Notes: generated by a model not told the origin, from the sequence alone. A DNA stretch of 14,923 nucleotides from Dehalococcoidia bacterium (GCA_009776515.1 WRNP01000032.1:1-14923), one strand, 5' to 3'; counted from the first letter of the stretch, positions 7,280 to 14,186 are shown. Numbers and translations: made by a program.

Positions 7280-7630
7280 TTATCCCGCCAGTGGTAGAGC
7301 TAGCCTATTGGTTGCGATATATCCGGCGCTCCCTTTTGGGGTATCCTTCACCGTGAAATAGCGCTCATAGGCCCACCCGTGAGCCTTCTTTAGGCCTCCC
7401 GGCTTCAACTCTTCTTCCCAGGTGGCCAGACCGACCAAGGCAGGCATTATCTGCCTGATCCTCCTGGTTGTGGCATAGCAGATGTACTGCCAGACCCTTT
7501 TGCCCTCCGTCTTTCCCAGTACCGTCATGCTGTATACGGCATCCTTCCGGTCATCAGTGACCGAGAGGGGGTCTGGCATCTCTAGGTCATTACAGTATCT
7601 GTCGATCAGCTTTTCGGCAAAAGAAGGCAT
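7280..7630 (-). CDS. hypothetical protein or gene remnant
   Basis: An open frame of 116 residues (MPSFAEKLIDRYCNDLEMPD ... GYIATNRLALPLAG) between the kinase and ATPase genes. Composition looks protein-like, with a mixed charged and aromatic middle (VWQYICYATTRRI). There is no ribosome binding site before ATG 7630, and the frame stays open upstream of it for 16 codons back to a TAA. I do not recognise the family. It may be the 3' part of a gene whose 5' part is the next-frame fragment at 7606-7765, which would make the whole a frameshifted pseudogene. Confidence 0.4.
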   Translation of the reverse strand: MPSFAEKLIDRYCNDLEMPDPLSVTDDRKDAVYSMTVLGKTEGKRVWQYICYATTRRIRQIMPALVGLATWEEELKPGGLKKAHGWAYERYFTVKDTPKGSAGYIATNRLALPLAG

Positions 7631-7765
7631 TGGTTGGGGCGGGAGTGAGGAAGCCCGTAGATTCCTTGCGGCAGTAGCTTAAAATTGTAGACGACAAGAA
7701 GCTCCTGTCCAGAATCATAAATCGTGATATACCAACTGCCAGCGGAGCCAAAGGCGCCATCTTTT
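7606..7765 (-). pseudogene. possible frameshifted 5' fragment downstream of the kinase
   Basis: Directly after the kinase stop, another frame reads GSWYITIYDSGQELLVVYNF and then degenerates to a stop at 7606. The alternating hydrophobic pattern looks like real beta-strand protein, but there is no start codon or ribosome binding site, and the neighbouring frame takes over with a plausible sequence. I read 7280-7765 as a probable broken gene. A sequencing error is an equally good explanation. Confidence 0.3.
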
Positions 7766-8887
7766 TTATCCTGCCAACCGGAGGGTAAGCCTGGCAACAA
7801 ATCCCCTTGCCCGGTTTTCGCAGCAGAGGTCGCCGGACATATGCGTGAGCAGGTATTTTGCGATATAAAGCCCAAGTCCGTAGCCGCTTTTTTCGGCGGC
7901 ATTTTTCCCGCGGTAGAATTTATTAAGGAGGAGCGGAAGCTCATCCTCAGGAGCGCCATAGCCGTAGTCTGCGATGTCTATCAGCAAAAATGCCCCGTCG
8001 AAGGCTGCGCGCACCTCAATATCCGTGCCGGCATATTTATAGGAATTGCCGATGATGTTGTCTAAGACCTGTTGCAGGCGTACTGGGTCGGCCATGACAA
8101 TGCACTCGGGTATGCTAAATGGCTTCACCAATCCTTTATAGTCGGCGCTTTGAATAAGGCCCGGAATCGCGGTGCTGGGAACCTCAATGGGGGATACGCT
8201 GAGAGCTTGCAGGTCTTCAAGTGTTGCATGGAACATGTCGGTGATTAGGGCGTTGATCTGCTCAGCTTTAGCTTCAATCCGCGCAAGCTGGGATTTTTCC
8301 TTTTCATCCCTTGCTGAAACAAGCATCAGTTCCGTTGCTGCCTTGATAGAGGCGACCGGCGTTTTGATATCGTGGTTGAGCGAAGCCACCAATTCTTTTT
8401 TACTTCTGTCGGCGGCGCGTTCGTTTTCCCGCGCCTTTTTTAGCTCCTCCCGCATCAAATCAAAACTTTCGGTAAACGCTCCGAAGCTACCGTGGGGGTC
8501 CATCTCTAGGGGGATATCCAAGTTGCCCGTAGCCACATCCCGGGCGAATCGCCTGAGTTTACGGAACGGTGCCAGTATACTGCGCTCGCAGTACAGATAG
8601 AGCCCCACGCTTGCTACTGCCAAGATGCCCGTGTAAATACACACACCAACCAGCACGCCTCGATCTCGGTTTTGTCTAGCGGCATCCATGCTTTCATATT
8701 CCCGTAAAAGCTGTTGTCCCAACAGACTTAGAGCATCGGCTTGGTTACCGCTGTCTACAGCTTGCATCACGGCATCGTTTATGGCCACCATATCAGGCGC
8801 TGGTCGCGCATCGTTTTCGAAAATTAGCAGGATACCGCTCAGGCCGAGGGCCAAAATGACGATAAATACAACCGCCGCTTTTTTCAT
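7766..8887 (-). CDS. sensor histidine kinase
   Basis: A 373-residue membrane kinase that should autophosphorylate and pass phosphate to the response regulator encoded just upstream. Helices at about 4-23 and 77-99 bracket an external loop of roughly 53 residues, the likely sensor. A HAMP-like linker follows (about 100-155). The dimerisation box ASLNHDIKTPVASIK puts the phospho-accepting His at 172. The ATPase domain shows the N-box (QQVLDNIIGNSYKYAG, about 273-287), a variant G1 box IADYGYGAPEDELP (about 305-318) and G2 GYGLGLYIAK (about 335-344). Start ATG 8887 is chosen because it overlaps the regulator stop as ATGA with GGAG upstream; a start at 8923 would overlap far more. The external loop is longer than in the intramembrane-sensing BceS kinases, so it probably senses a ligand directly. 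Confidence 0.94.
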   Translation of the reverse strand: MKKAAVVFIVILALGLSGILLIFENDARPAPDMVAINDAVMQAVDSGNQADALSLLGQQLLREYESMDAARQNRDRGVLVGVCIYTGILAVASVGLYLYCERSILAPFRKLRRFARDVATGNLDIPLEMDPHGSFGAFTESFDLMREELKKARENERAADRSKKELVASLNHDIKTPVASIKAATELMLVSARDEKEKSQLARIEAKAEQINALITDMFHATLEDLQALSVSPIEVPSTAIPGLIQSADYKGLVKPFSIPECIVMADPVRLQQVLDNIIGNSYKYAGTDIEVRAAFDGAFLLIDIADYGYGAPEDELPLLLNKFYRGKNAAEKSGYGLGLYIAKYLLTHMSGDLCCENRARGFVARLTLRLAG

Positions 8888-9564
8888 GACTCCGGCACCT
8901 CGAATACGTAACCAGTACCCCATACCGTTTTTATATAACGTGGTTCGCGGGGGTTTGCCTCGATTTTTTCCCGCAAGTGGCGGATGTGGACATTCAGAGT
9001 GTTGTCGCTGGTGATTGAGTCACCCCACACCTGCCGGAAGATTTGGTCCTTTGAAACAACGCTGTTTTTATGGCTTGAGAGATATGCCAGCAACTTATAT
9101 TCCATGGTTTTCATTCTTATCTTTTGGCCGTTCAGGTGAACAGACATGTTTTCAAAGTCTATTTGCAGGTTGTCACAGACAAACACCGGATTATGGCTGA
9201 TCTGATGCCGCCTCAGTACCGCTTTGACCTTGGCTAACAGGACGGCAAGGGAATAGGGTTTTTGGACATAGTCATCACCTCCGATATTCAGCGCCAGTAA
9301 CAGGTCATCGTCGCTGGTCCGGGCACTGATAAAAATGATAGGTATGTCCGTCGATTCGCGAAGTTGTCGGCATAGCTCAAACCCCGAAGAGTTGCCAAGA
9401 TTGATGTCCAGCAGGATCAAGTCTGTTTTGTTATTCTGTAGAAATTCTCGGCAAGAATTTTTACCGATGACCCAGGCGGTTTTGACCCCGAAAGTGTTGA
9501 AGTATTCGCAGGTGCTTTCCGAGAGAAGTTCTTCGTCATCTATGATGAGGCAGTCGTATTTCAT
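8884..9564 (-). CDS. OmpR-family response regulator
   Basis: A 226-residue two-domain transcription factor. The receiver domain has the acidic pair Asp9/Asp10, the phospho-acceptor Asp53 (LILLDINLG), Ser80 and Lys102 (QKPY). Residues about 130-224 form a winged-helix DNA-binding domain (MKTMEYKLLAYLSSHKNSVV ... VWGTGYVFE). GAAGG sits before ATG 9564. The kinase gene follows with a four-base overlap, so the two form one transcript. When phosphorylated it should dimerise on paired direct repeats at about 11-bp spacing. Two such arrangements are seen nearby: TTAAGAA copies before the ATPase gene and TGAACA copies in its own candidate promoter. The transporter is the likely target. Confidence 0.95.
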   Translation of the reverse strand: MKYDCLIIDDEELLSESTCEYFNTFGVKTAWVIGKNSCREFLQNNKTDLILLDINLGNSSGFELCRQLRESTDIPIIFISARTSDDDLLLALNIGGDDYVQKPYSLAVLLAKVKAVLRRHQISHNPVFVCDNLQIDFENMSVHLNGQKIRMKTMEYKLLAYLSSHKNSVVSKDQIFRQVWGDSITSDNTLNVHIRHLREKIEANPREPRYIKTVWGTGYVFEVPES

Positions 9565-9688
9565 GGCCTTCTCTTTCTGCGGGCTAGGATTCAGTTTTAG
9601 CTGTCAAGACGTTGTATAGCGCCTTTCTTATCGGTGGTTGCCATGATCCGGGCTCGCCGGACTGTCCCATCGTCTCCAGATGAGCTCC

Positions 9689-9717
9689 AGTATATGCTAT
9701 GAACAGATACTGAACAA
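9689..9717 (-). promoter_or_regulatory. candidate promoter of the two-component operon
   Basis: On the minus strand TTGTTC (9717-9712) and TATACT (9694-9689) are 17 bp apart, about 125 bp before the regulator start. TGTTCA is directly repeated with an 11-bp period (9716-9711 and 9705-9700) across the -35 and spacer. The remaining 9718-9839 stretch holds no gene I can support. It does contain GGCATAACCTTGCC at 9777-9790. Confidence 0.4.
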
Positions 9718-9839
9718 ATCCTGCGGTGCGCGCGCCTGGCAGGCAGGTATTCAGGTCAACCCTGCCAGAACGGAAAGGCATAACCTTGCCGGAAATTACC
9801 TTTGATCATTCAGTAGAGGCGAGTACCCCAGGGCCTTCA

Positions 9840-9869
9840 TTGACTTACTGGCTTAGCGTAGCATATCAT
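9840..9869 (+). promoter_or_regulatory. candidate promoter of the orphan membrane protein
   Basis: TTGACT (9840-9845) and TATCAT (9864-9869) are separated by 18 bp on the plus strand. The predicted start near 9876 gives a leader of about 60 bases to the ATG at 9939. Confidence 0.5.
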
Positions 9870-9938
9870 TTTTCCGGTTCGCGCCTATTTAATAATCGCT
9901 GAATCTACGAAACTAAAAGAGATGAATGGGGGAAAAAG

Positions 9939-10445
9939 ATGCCAAATAGAATTAAGCAAATAGGCATGAGTTTATTATCCTCTCTTCTTTCAATTGCCGT
10001 ATATGGGATTGGCTTATACTTCTTAACTACATGGTTAGCTGGATTCTCGCTTCTGTTAGCCTATTTAGCGAATCTGGTGATAATCATACTAGGATTAACA
10101 GTAGATGAGCTTGGGATCAGAACATATCAATCGGAAAAATATGTCATGCGCATGAAGCAAGAGAAAGATGTTGAGAAAAGCGTAAGTTATCTTCAGCGGG
10201 GTTTGAATATCGCTGTATCCTTTAAAACCGATCTGTATTTGTTCTACATTTTCGTTTTGATTGTCTCGCAAATAATTGATTTCAACCCTACGTTGGCGGA
10301 CGAAGTGTTTGGCAACTTTATTCGCATAGCCAGCCACGGCATATTGCTTTTGATCGCCCTTGACATGCTCATAGGACAATTTACGAAAGACAGGGGAAGA
10401 ATGAAAGAATTATCAGCAAAATTGAGGAAAGAAATACTTGGCTGA
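9939..10445 (+). CDS. hypothetical four-helix membrane protein
   Basis: A 168-residue integral membrane protein that I do not recognise. Hydrophobic segments lie at about 10-32, 36-55, 98-118 and 128-147. Between helices 2 and 3 is a charged cytoplasmic-looking segment (RTYQSEKYVMRMKQEKDVEK), and the C-terminus is basic (RGRMKELSAKLRKEILG). ATG 9939 has GGGGG about seven bases upstream and a plausible promoter 70-100 bp before it. The coding sequence is visibly richer in A and T than the genes on either side, which may indicate acquisition from elsewhere. It stands alone, facing away from the two-component operon and convergent with tRNA-His. Confidence 0.75.
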   Translation: MPNRIKQIGMSLLSSLLSIAVYGIGLYFLTTWLAGFSLLLAYLANLVIIILGLTVDELGIRTYQSEKYVMRMKQEKDVEKSVSYLQRGLNIAVSFKTDLYLFYIFVLIVSQIIDFNPTLADEVFGNFIRIASHGILLLIALDMLIGQFTKDRGRMKELSAKLRKEILG

Positions 10446-10689
10446 ACCGCCATGGGCTTAGGCAATACCCCAGGCATCTTTCGATGTTCCCCTTTTCGCC
10501 CTTATGGCCTCATGGCTTGGGCAAATTGTGGTTCAATGGGAGAGTGAGTATCGGTTTGCTATGTGCGCCCGTAGCGGTAAAAACCTCGGTCCGGTGCCGT
10601 GCGCTGGGAGAATAATTAGAGCAGTCGAAGGCACTGCAGCGAACAACAAAACCGTTTCTTTGTACCGTTTGGAGAGTTTGCAAGCGGAG
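10446..10689. other. intergenic region with no recognisable feature
   Basis: This 244-bp stretch between the orphan membrane gene and the 3' end of tRNA-His shows no convincing reading frame, promoter or terminator. A direct repeat of ACCGTTT occurs at about 10650-10670, too short to interpret. Confidence 0.4.
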
Positions 10690-10767
10690 TGGGGTGGGTG
10701 GAGGGATTTGAACCCTCGATCTTCAGGGCCACAACCTGACGCCTTAGACCACTCGGCTACACCCACC
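10690..10767 (-). tRNA. tRNA-His(GTG)
   Basis: The minus strand gives a complete cloverleaf with acceptor GTGGGTG/CACCCAC. The anticodon stem is TCAGG/CCTGA with loop TTGTGGC (anticodon GTG). The T arm is GAGGGTTCAAATCCCTC. The extra G at position -1 (base 10767) faces C73 (base 10693), the identity element of tRNA-His. CCA is encoded at 10692-10690. It has its own promoter and lies on the same strand as the gdhA-nrpR operon upstream. Confidence 0.97.
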
Positions 10768-10782
10768 ACGAAAGCAGATATG

Positions 10783-10811
10783 ATTATAGCCAAAAGAGGC
10801 ATCGGGCGCAA
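10783..10811 (-). promoter_or_regulatory. sigma-A promoter of tRNA-His
   Basis: TTGCGC (10811-10806) and a perfect TATAAT (10788-10783) are 17 bp apart on the minus strand, placing the start just before the tRNA 5' end. It lies between the nrpR-like stop and the tRNA, so the tRNA need not depend on the operon. Confidence 0.7.
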
Positions 10812-10859
10812 TTTGAACTTTGCTCTCGTGTTGTACTGGCGCGACTATGCCCGATCAGG

Positions 10860-11864
10860 CTAAATCTCCCAGAAGTTTTTAAGCTGTTTGAAATCTACGA
10901 CCCGGCTCATGGCTTTGCTTACGGTATCAATCCCGGACTCCACGGCAGCGGCGACGGGGTTGAGCCCACCGATGAGTACCATCCCCACCTTATTAAGGCC
11001 GACCGGAATCTCACACAGCGGCCGCGAACTTTCGCCCAATACCAAGGGGCCGGCCAGGCCGGCCGCCTGCATGCGCTCAATGGCTACTTTGGCGGTGGCA
11101 GCACTGGCGGCGGGTATCTCGCGGAAATTGGCCACGATCTTGCCGCTGCCAGTTTTAGCCGCCCGAGCAACGCTGGTTTTGCGTCCGCTGATAAAGATCT
11201 CCGAGGGGTCCAGTGACGACCCGCTGTATTGCACGAGGTCGGTAAAACGCCACGGGGTGCGCCTGTCAAGCTGCAGGACGCCCCCGAAGCGCGAGTCCAT
11301 GGGAATGCCAGCCTTGAGTAATACCCCGTTGATGGCAATGCTACAGACCGTGGCGAGGCCTATACAACCGTCAGGTACGGGCGGGCCATTCAGGCGCTGT
11401 CCTGACTTAACAACAGCTACCAGGCGGCTTACGCAGAGGCCGGCTTTAAATACTGGAGCCATGGCTTGGCAGGCCGCTTCAAAACTGTCCGCAGGGAAAA
11501 TAGAGAAATTGATGGGGATGAGGCCGGTCTTTCGGTACGGGTCGAAGGTAGTCTGGTAGGCCAGAAGCTCAATCTTATCAATGACAAATCCTATCTTGTC
11601 GGCGACCAGAGCGTTCTCCAACTCTTCGCGGCCCCGTGCGGCAAGGGTGCGTCCGTCGCGCTGGCTGACCTTGACGGTGAGTCCCTGCTCATCCATCAGC
11701 CCTAAGTGGTAGCGCACAGCGCGCTCGGAAAGCAAGGTGCCATAGCCATCTTCGAGCAAGCGGGCGATTATTTTACTGCCAAGAGGTTTGGATGAATCGG
11801 CCAGGATGCGGAGTATGGCCAGCTTTTCTCGGACTACCTGTTGGCTTTCAGTGCCCGCGGCCAT
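10860..11864 (-). CDS. NrpR-like (DUF128) winged-helix transcription regulator
   Basis: A 334-residue regulator with a winged-helix domain at residues about 11-85 (RILADSSKPLGSKIIARLLE; recognition helix near LSERAVRYHLGLMDEQG). One NrpR/DUF128 domain follows at about 90-325 (GLIPINFSIF ... VPDGCIGLATVCSIAINGVL ... PVGLNKVGMVLIGGLNPVAA). In methanogens NrpR represses nitrogen-assimilation genes and is released by 2-oxoglutarate; the M. maripaludis protein has two such domains, this one has one. ATG 11864 follows a run of six G residues, and the preceding gdhA stop is only 10 bp away, so the two form one operon. Since the gdhA enzyme interconverts 2-oxoglutarate and glutamate, the regulator may sense its neighbour's substrate and control the shared promoter. 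Family call firm from memory; effector and targets are inference. Confidence 0.85.
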   Translation of the reverse strand: MAAGTESQQVVREKLAILRILADSSKPLGSKIIARLLEDGYGTLLSERAVRYHLGLMDEQGLTVKVSQRDGRTLAARGREELENALVADKIGFVIDKIELLAYQTTFDPYRKTGLIPINFSIFPADSFEAACQAMAPVFKAGLCVSRLVAVVKSGQRLNGPPVPDGCIGLATVCSIAINGVLLKAGIPMDSRFGGVLQLDRRTPWRFTDLVQYSGSSLDPSEIFISGRKTSVARAAKTGSGKIVANFREIPAASAATAKVAIERMQAAGLAGPLVLGESSRPLCEIPVGLNKVGMVLIGGLNPVAAAVESGIDTVSKAMSRVVDFKQLKNFWEI

Positions 11865-11874
11865 GGCATCCCCC

Positions 11875-13128
11875 CTATACCCAGCCGCGCAGTTTCATGG
11901 CCTCAGCCACTCGGGAGACGGCGACCATATAGGCGGCTTTGCGCAGACTGACCTGATGTTTGAGGGACATTTCCAGAACGCTCCGGAAAGCATTAGTCAT
12001 AACCTCTGCCAGTTTGGTGCGCACCTCGGCCTCGTTCCACCAGAAGTGATAGAGGCCTTGCACCCATTCGAAATAGGAGACGCTCACCCCGCCGGCGTTG
12101 CAGAGGATATCGGGGATGACCAAGACTCCTCGCTGGTGGAGCGCTTCATTGGCCTCGGCTGAGGTGGGACCATTGGCAAGCTCGCCGATGATTGTTGCTT
12201 TGATATTGCTGGCGTTCTCCATGGTAATGACACCTTCCAGGGCTGCCGGCAATAGGATATCAACACCGAGTTCCAAAAGCTCGGCATTGCTTAACGGCTG
12301 GCTGCCGGGGAATCCTGCCACCGAGCCGGTTTTCTTTTTATAAGCGACCACCTCGCGTGCGTTCAGGCCATTCTGGTTGCAGATTCCGCCCTTGGAGTCG
12401 GAGACGGCCACAATGGTGCAGCCCGCTTCTTCGCTGAGCAGGATGGCGGCGAATGAGCCGGCGTTGCCATATCCCTGGATGGCGACCTTGGCACCCTTGA
12501 GGTCGATCTTAAGGTGGCGGGCGGCTTCAATGATGGTATACACCCCGCCGCGGGAAGTGGCGTCGCCGCGCCCCGCAGAGCCGCCCACGGGAATGGGCTT
12601 ACCGGTGATCATGCCGGGGTTGCCGTAGCCCTTGATGGCAGAGTACTCGTCCATCATCCAGGCGATAATTTGAGGATTGGTATAGACATCCGGGGCCGGG
12701 ATATCCTGGTCGGGACCGACCAGCGGCCAGATTTGGCGTATATAGCTTCGCGACAACCGTTCCAATTCCCCGACCGACATTTCTTTGGGGTTGCAGACGA
12801 TGCCGCCTTTACCGCCGCCTAAGGGGAGGCCGGCCACACTGCACTTCAGGGTCATCCAGGTAGCAAGACAGCGCACGGTGTTGACGGTTTCTTCGGGATG
12901 GAAGCGGATGCCGCCCTTATATGGTCCGCAGGCATTGTTGTGCTGGATGCGAAAGCCGGTAAAGACCCGGGTTGTGCCGTCGTCCATTTTAACCGGCACC
13001 GATACCGTCAATTCTTTTTGGGGCTGACGGATATACGCCTTGGTGCCGGCATCAAGTTTGAGAGCATCACAGACCTCGTCAAGCTGGGACTGCACCGAGC
13101 AGTATAGGGCAAAAGATTTATCTTCCAT
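11875..13128 (-). CDS. gdhA: glutamate dehydrogenase, hexameric NAD(P) type
   Basis: A 417-residue enzyme that interconverts glutamate with 2-oxoglutarate and ammonium in the cytoplasm. Lys71 (YKGGIRFHP), Lys95, Lys107 (PLGGGKGGI) and Asp147 (PAPDVYT) keep the exact spacing (24, 12, 40) of Lys89, Lys113, Lys125 and Asp165 in the Clostridium symbiosum enzyme. The nucleotide-binding fold starts GYGNAG (219-224) and has Asp244 after the second strand (VSDSKGG), which suggests NAD preference, though not decisively. ELANGPT (316-322) and the CNAGGV motif (343-348) are also present. AGGAG lies before ATG 13128. It has a strong promoter flanked by two near-palindromes and is followed after 10 bp by the NrpR-like regulator. 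It could assimilate ammonium or ferment glutamate. Confidence 0.97.
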   Translation of the reverse strand: MEDKSFALYCSVQSQLDEVCDALKLDAGTKAYIRQPQKELTVSVPVKMDDGTTRVFTGFRIQHNNACGPYKGGIRFHPEETVNTVRCLATWMTLKCSVAGLPLGGGKGGIVCNPKEMSVGELERLSRSYIRQIWPLVGPDQDIPAPDVYTNPQIIAWMMDEYSAIKGYGNPGMITGKPIPVGGSAGRGDATSRGGVYTIIEAARHLKIDLKGAKVAIQGYGNAGSFAAILLSEEAGCTIVAVSDSKGGICNQNGLNAREVVAYKKKTGSVAGFPGSQPLSNAELLELGVDILLPAALEGVITMENASNIKATIIGELANGPTSAEANEALHQRGVLVIPDILCNAGGVSVSYFEWVQGLYHFWWNEAEVRTKLAEVMTNAFRSVLEMSLKHQVSLRKAAYMVAVSRVAEAMKLRGWV

Positions 13129-13147
13129 GACACTCCTTATATAAAAC

Positions 13148-13161
13148 GGTAATAACTTGCC
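13148..13161 (-). promoter_or_regulatory. candidate operator at the gdhA transcription start
   Basis: On the minus strand the sequence is GGCAAGTTATTACC, an imperfect palindrome (GGNAA-N4-TTNCC). It starts three bases after the -10 and covers the predicted start near 13157, a classic repressor position. It resembles the methanogen NrpR operator GGAA-N6-TTCC in its GG...CC ends and dyad form, but is not identical. Confidence 0.45.
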
Positions 13162-13163
13162 AT

Positions 13164-13192
13164 ATTGTATCCAGTAATTAGGCGTAAGTCAA
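13164..13192 (-). promoter_or_regulatory. sigma-A promoter of gdhA-nrpR operon
   Basis: TTGACT (13192-13187) and TACAAT (13169-13164) are exactly 17 bp apart on the minus strand. The predicted start near 13157 gives a leader of about 28 bases before ATG 13128. This is one of the best promoter matches in the window. Confidence 0.8.
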
Positions 13193-13200
13193 TATCCTAT

Positions 13201-13578
13201 ATGGCATATATTGCCGTAAAACGCCGTATGGTTGGGTGTCCGGTTGCGCAGATGTCAAGGCTGTGGCTTAATACTGGTGGCCGAGAGGGCAAATTTTTGC
13301 TGGATTACAAACCGGAATTTGCCGTGATAGCCGGGCTTAATGAACAAAAAGAGGCTAGGCTCTACGGACTAAAGGGTATCAGCTGGTCACTGTCTGACGC
13401 GATGCAACGGGATCTGCCGGTACAGTTTGAAACTGTGCTACTGCCGTTTAAAGACAAAATAATCTACGACAGTTTCATGAATATAATACCAATCTTTTTT
13501 ACCGAAGGCGCGAAGAAGGTATTCCGGGAAATGTATGAAAATGCCCTTAAGCGCGGGATTATGGCAGGGCTAGGGTGA
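13201..13578 (+). CDS. hypothetical protein, probably 5'-truncated
   Basis: Counting from ATG 13201 the frame has 125 residues. It is open further upstream to a TTG at 13165, which lies inside the gdhA promoter. No start has a ribosome binding site. The C-terminal half (LYGLKGISWSLSDAMQRDLP, then FETVLLPFKDKIIYDSFM ... REMYENA) looks like a genuine conserved domain; from memory a LPFKDKIIYD motif ends longer clostridial hypothetical proteins. The missing 5' signals and the overlap with the gdhA control region suggest a remnant of a longer gene. It overlaps or abuts the UPF0158 gene, so the two were once, or still are, one transcription unit. Function unknown. Confidence 0.5.
   Translation: MAYIAVKRRMVGCPVAQMSRLWLNTGGREGKFLLDYKPEFAVIAGLNEQKEARLYGLKGISWSLSDAMQRDLPVQFETVLLPFKDKIIYDSFMNIIPIFFTEGAKKVFREMYENALKRGIMAGLG
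13203..13215 (-). promoter_or_regulatory. second candidate operator, upstream of gdhA -35
   Basis: GGCAATATATGCC on the minus strand is a palindrome with arms GGCA/TGCC. It ends about 10 bp upstream of the -35. Its centre is about 54 bp from that of the start-site palindrome, roughly five helical turns, so a dimeric or tetrameric regulator could bind both on one face. Confidence 0.4.
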
Positions 13579-13586
13579 AAATGATC

Positions 13587-14003
13587 ATGAAGAAACTGGA
13601 CTTAAACGTAGCGGTCGGTATGTTTGGAGTGATTGATGTCGAGAAGCGCCTTGTCTGCAATCTTGAAACCGGCGATTTCGAATGGTACAACGCCAATATA
13701 GATCTGGAAGATGCCGAGAAATTCGAGGATGGTGCCTGGATTCCCGCACCTAGCCAGCGGGATATCGGTGAATATGACAGAATGACTGGTTATGTCGATA
13801 CGGCTGCCAATGGTTATGCAAACGCATTGCTGAGCGATGCGCTGGAAGGCAAGGTGGCGCTTCGGCGATTCAAAGACACGCCACTAGACCGCATCGGGTT
13901 GGCTGACGAGCGGTACGCATTCAGGCGCAACTCCTGTACGGATATTACCAGAGAATGGTGCCGGGGAAAAGAGTATGAGGAAAGCAAGGAATATGCCTTC
14001 TAA
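13587..14003 (+). CDS. UPF0158 family protein
   Basis: A 138-residue soluble protein. Residues about 17-35 (DVEKRLVCNLETGDFEWYN), 51-66 (WIPAPSQRDIGEYDRM) and 85-98 (ALEGKVALRRFKDT), then ERYAFRR and ITREWC, match the arrangement I know for UPF0158, a family of unknown function. ATG 13587 is preferred because AGGGTGA lies nine bases upstream; ATG 13581 and GTG 13575 are in frame but too close to or inside that signal. The stop of the upstream frame (TGA 13576-13578) sits in the ribosome binding site, so the two genes are coupled. An acidic C-terminal tail (KEYEESKEYAF) follows the domain. Confidence 0.75.
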   Translation: MKKLDLNVAVGMFGVIDVEKRLVCNLETGDFEWYNANIDLEDAEKFEDGAWIPAPSQRDIGEYDRMTGYVDTAANGYANALLSDALEGKVALRRFKDTPLDRIGLADERYAFRRNSCTDITREWCRGKEYEESKEYAF

Positions 14004-14147
14004 ACTGCAGCTTGCCAGCCATAACCGAAGACTGTTCGTCCCATGCGAGCCTTTCTTTCATAGGGGCGTGGATAGCTTGGTCCGCCTAGGTGATAACCAC
14101 AGCTCTCGGCAATACTGGCTACGTAAGGCTCCTACGGTAACGATGTC

Positions 14148-14186
14148 GCCAAGCTTAGCTCGCTGTGAGCTTGGCTGGTATGCCAG
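14148..14186. terminator. two adjacent hairpins between convergent genes
   Basis: GCCAAGCT (14148-14155) pairs perfectly with AGCTTGGC (14168-14175); an alternative inner stem AGCTC/GAGCT competes. CTGG (14175-14178) pairs with CCAG (14183-14186) right at the end of the zinc-ribbon gene. They lie between the convergent UPF0158 and zinc-ribbon genes, where a terminator is expected, but no T-tract follows on either strand. The stretch 14004-14147 holds no gene I can support. Confidence 0.35.

Noticed and set aside
9584..9781. 65-codon minus-strand frame upstream of the response regulator
   Set aside because: No ribosome binding site, it contains the candidate promoter, and its composition is not protein-like.
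9777..9800. GGCATAACCTTGCC followed by GGAAATTACC, resembling the gdhA palindromes
   Set aside because: A GGCA-N5/6-TGCC match is expected about once by chance in 15 kb, and it does not sit at a promoter element of either neighbour.
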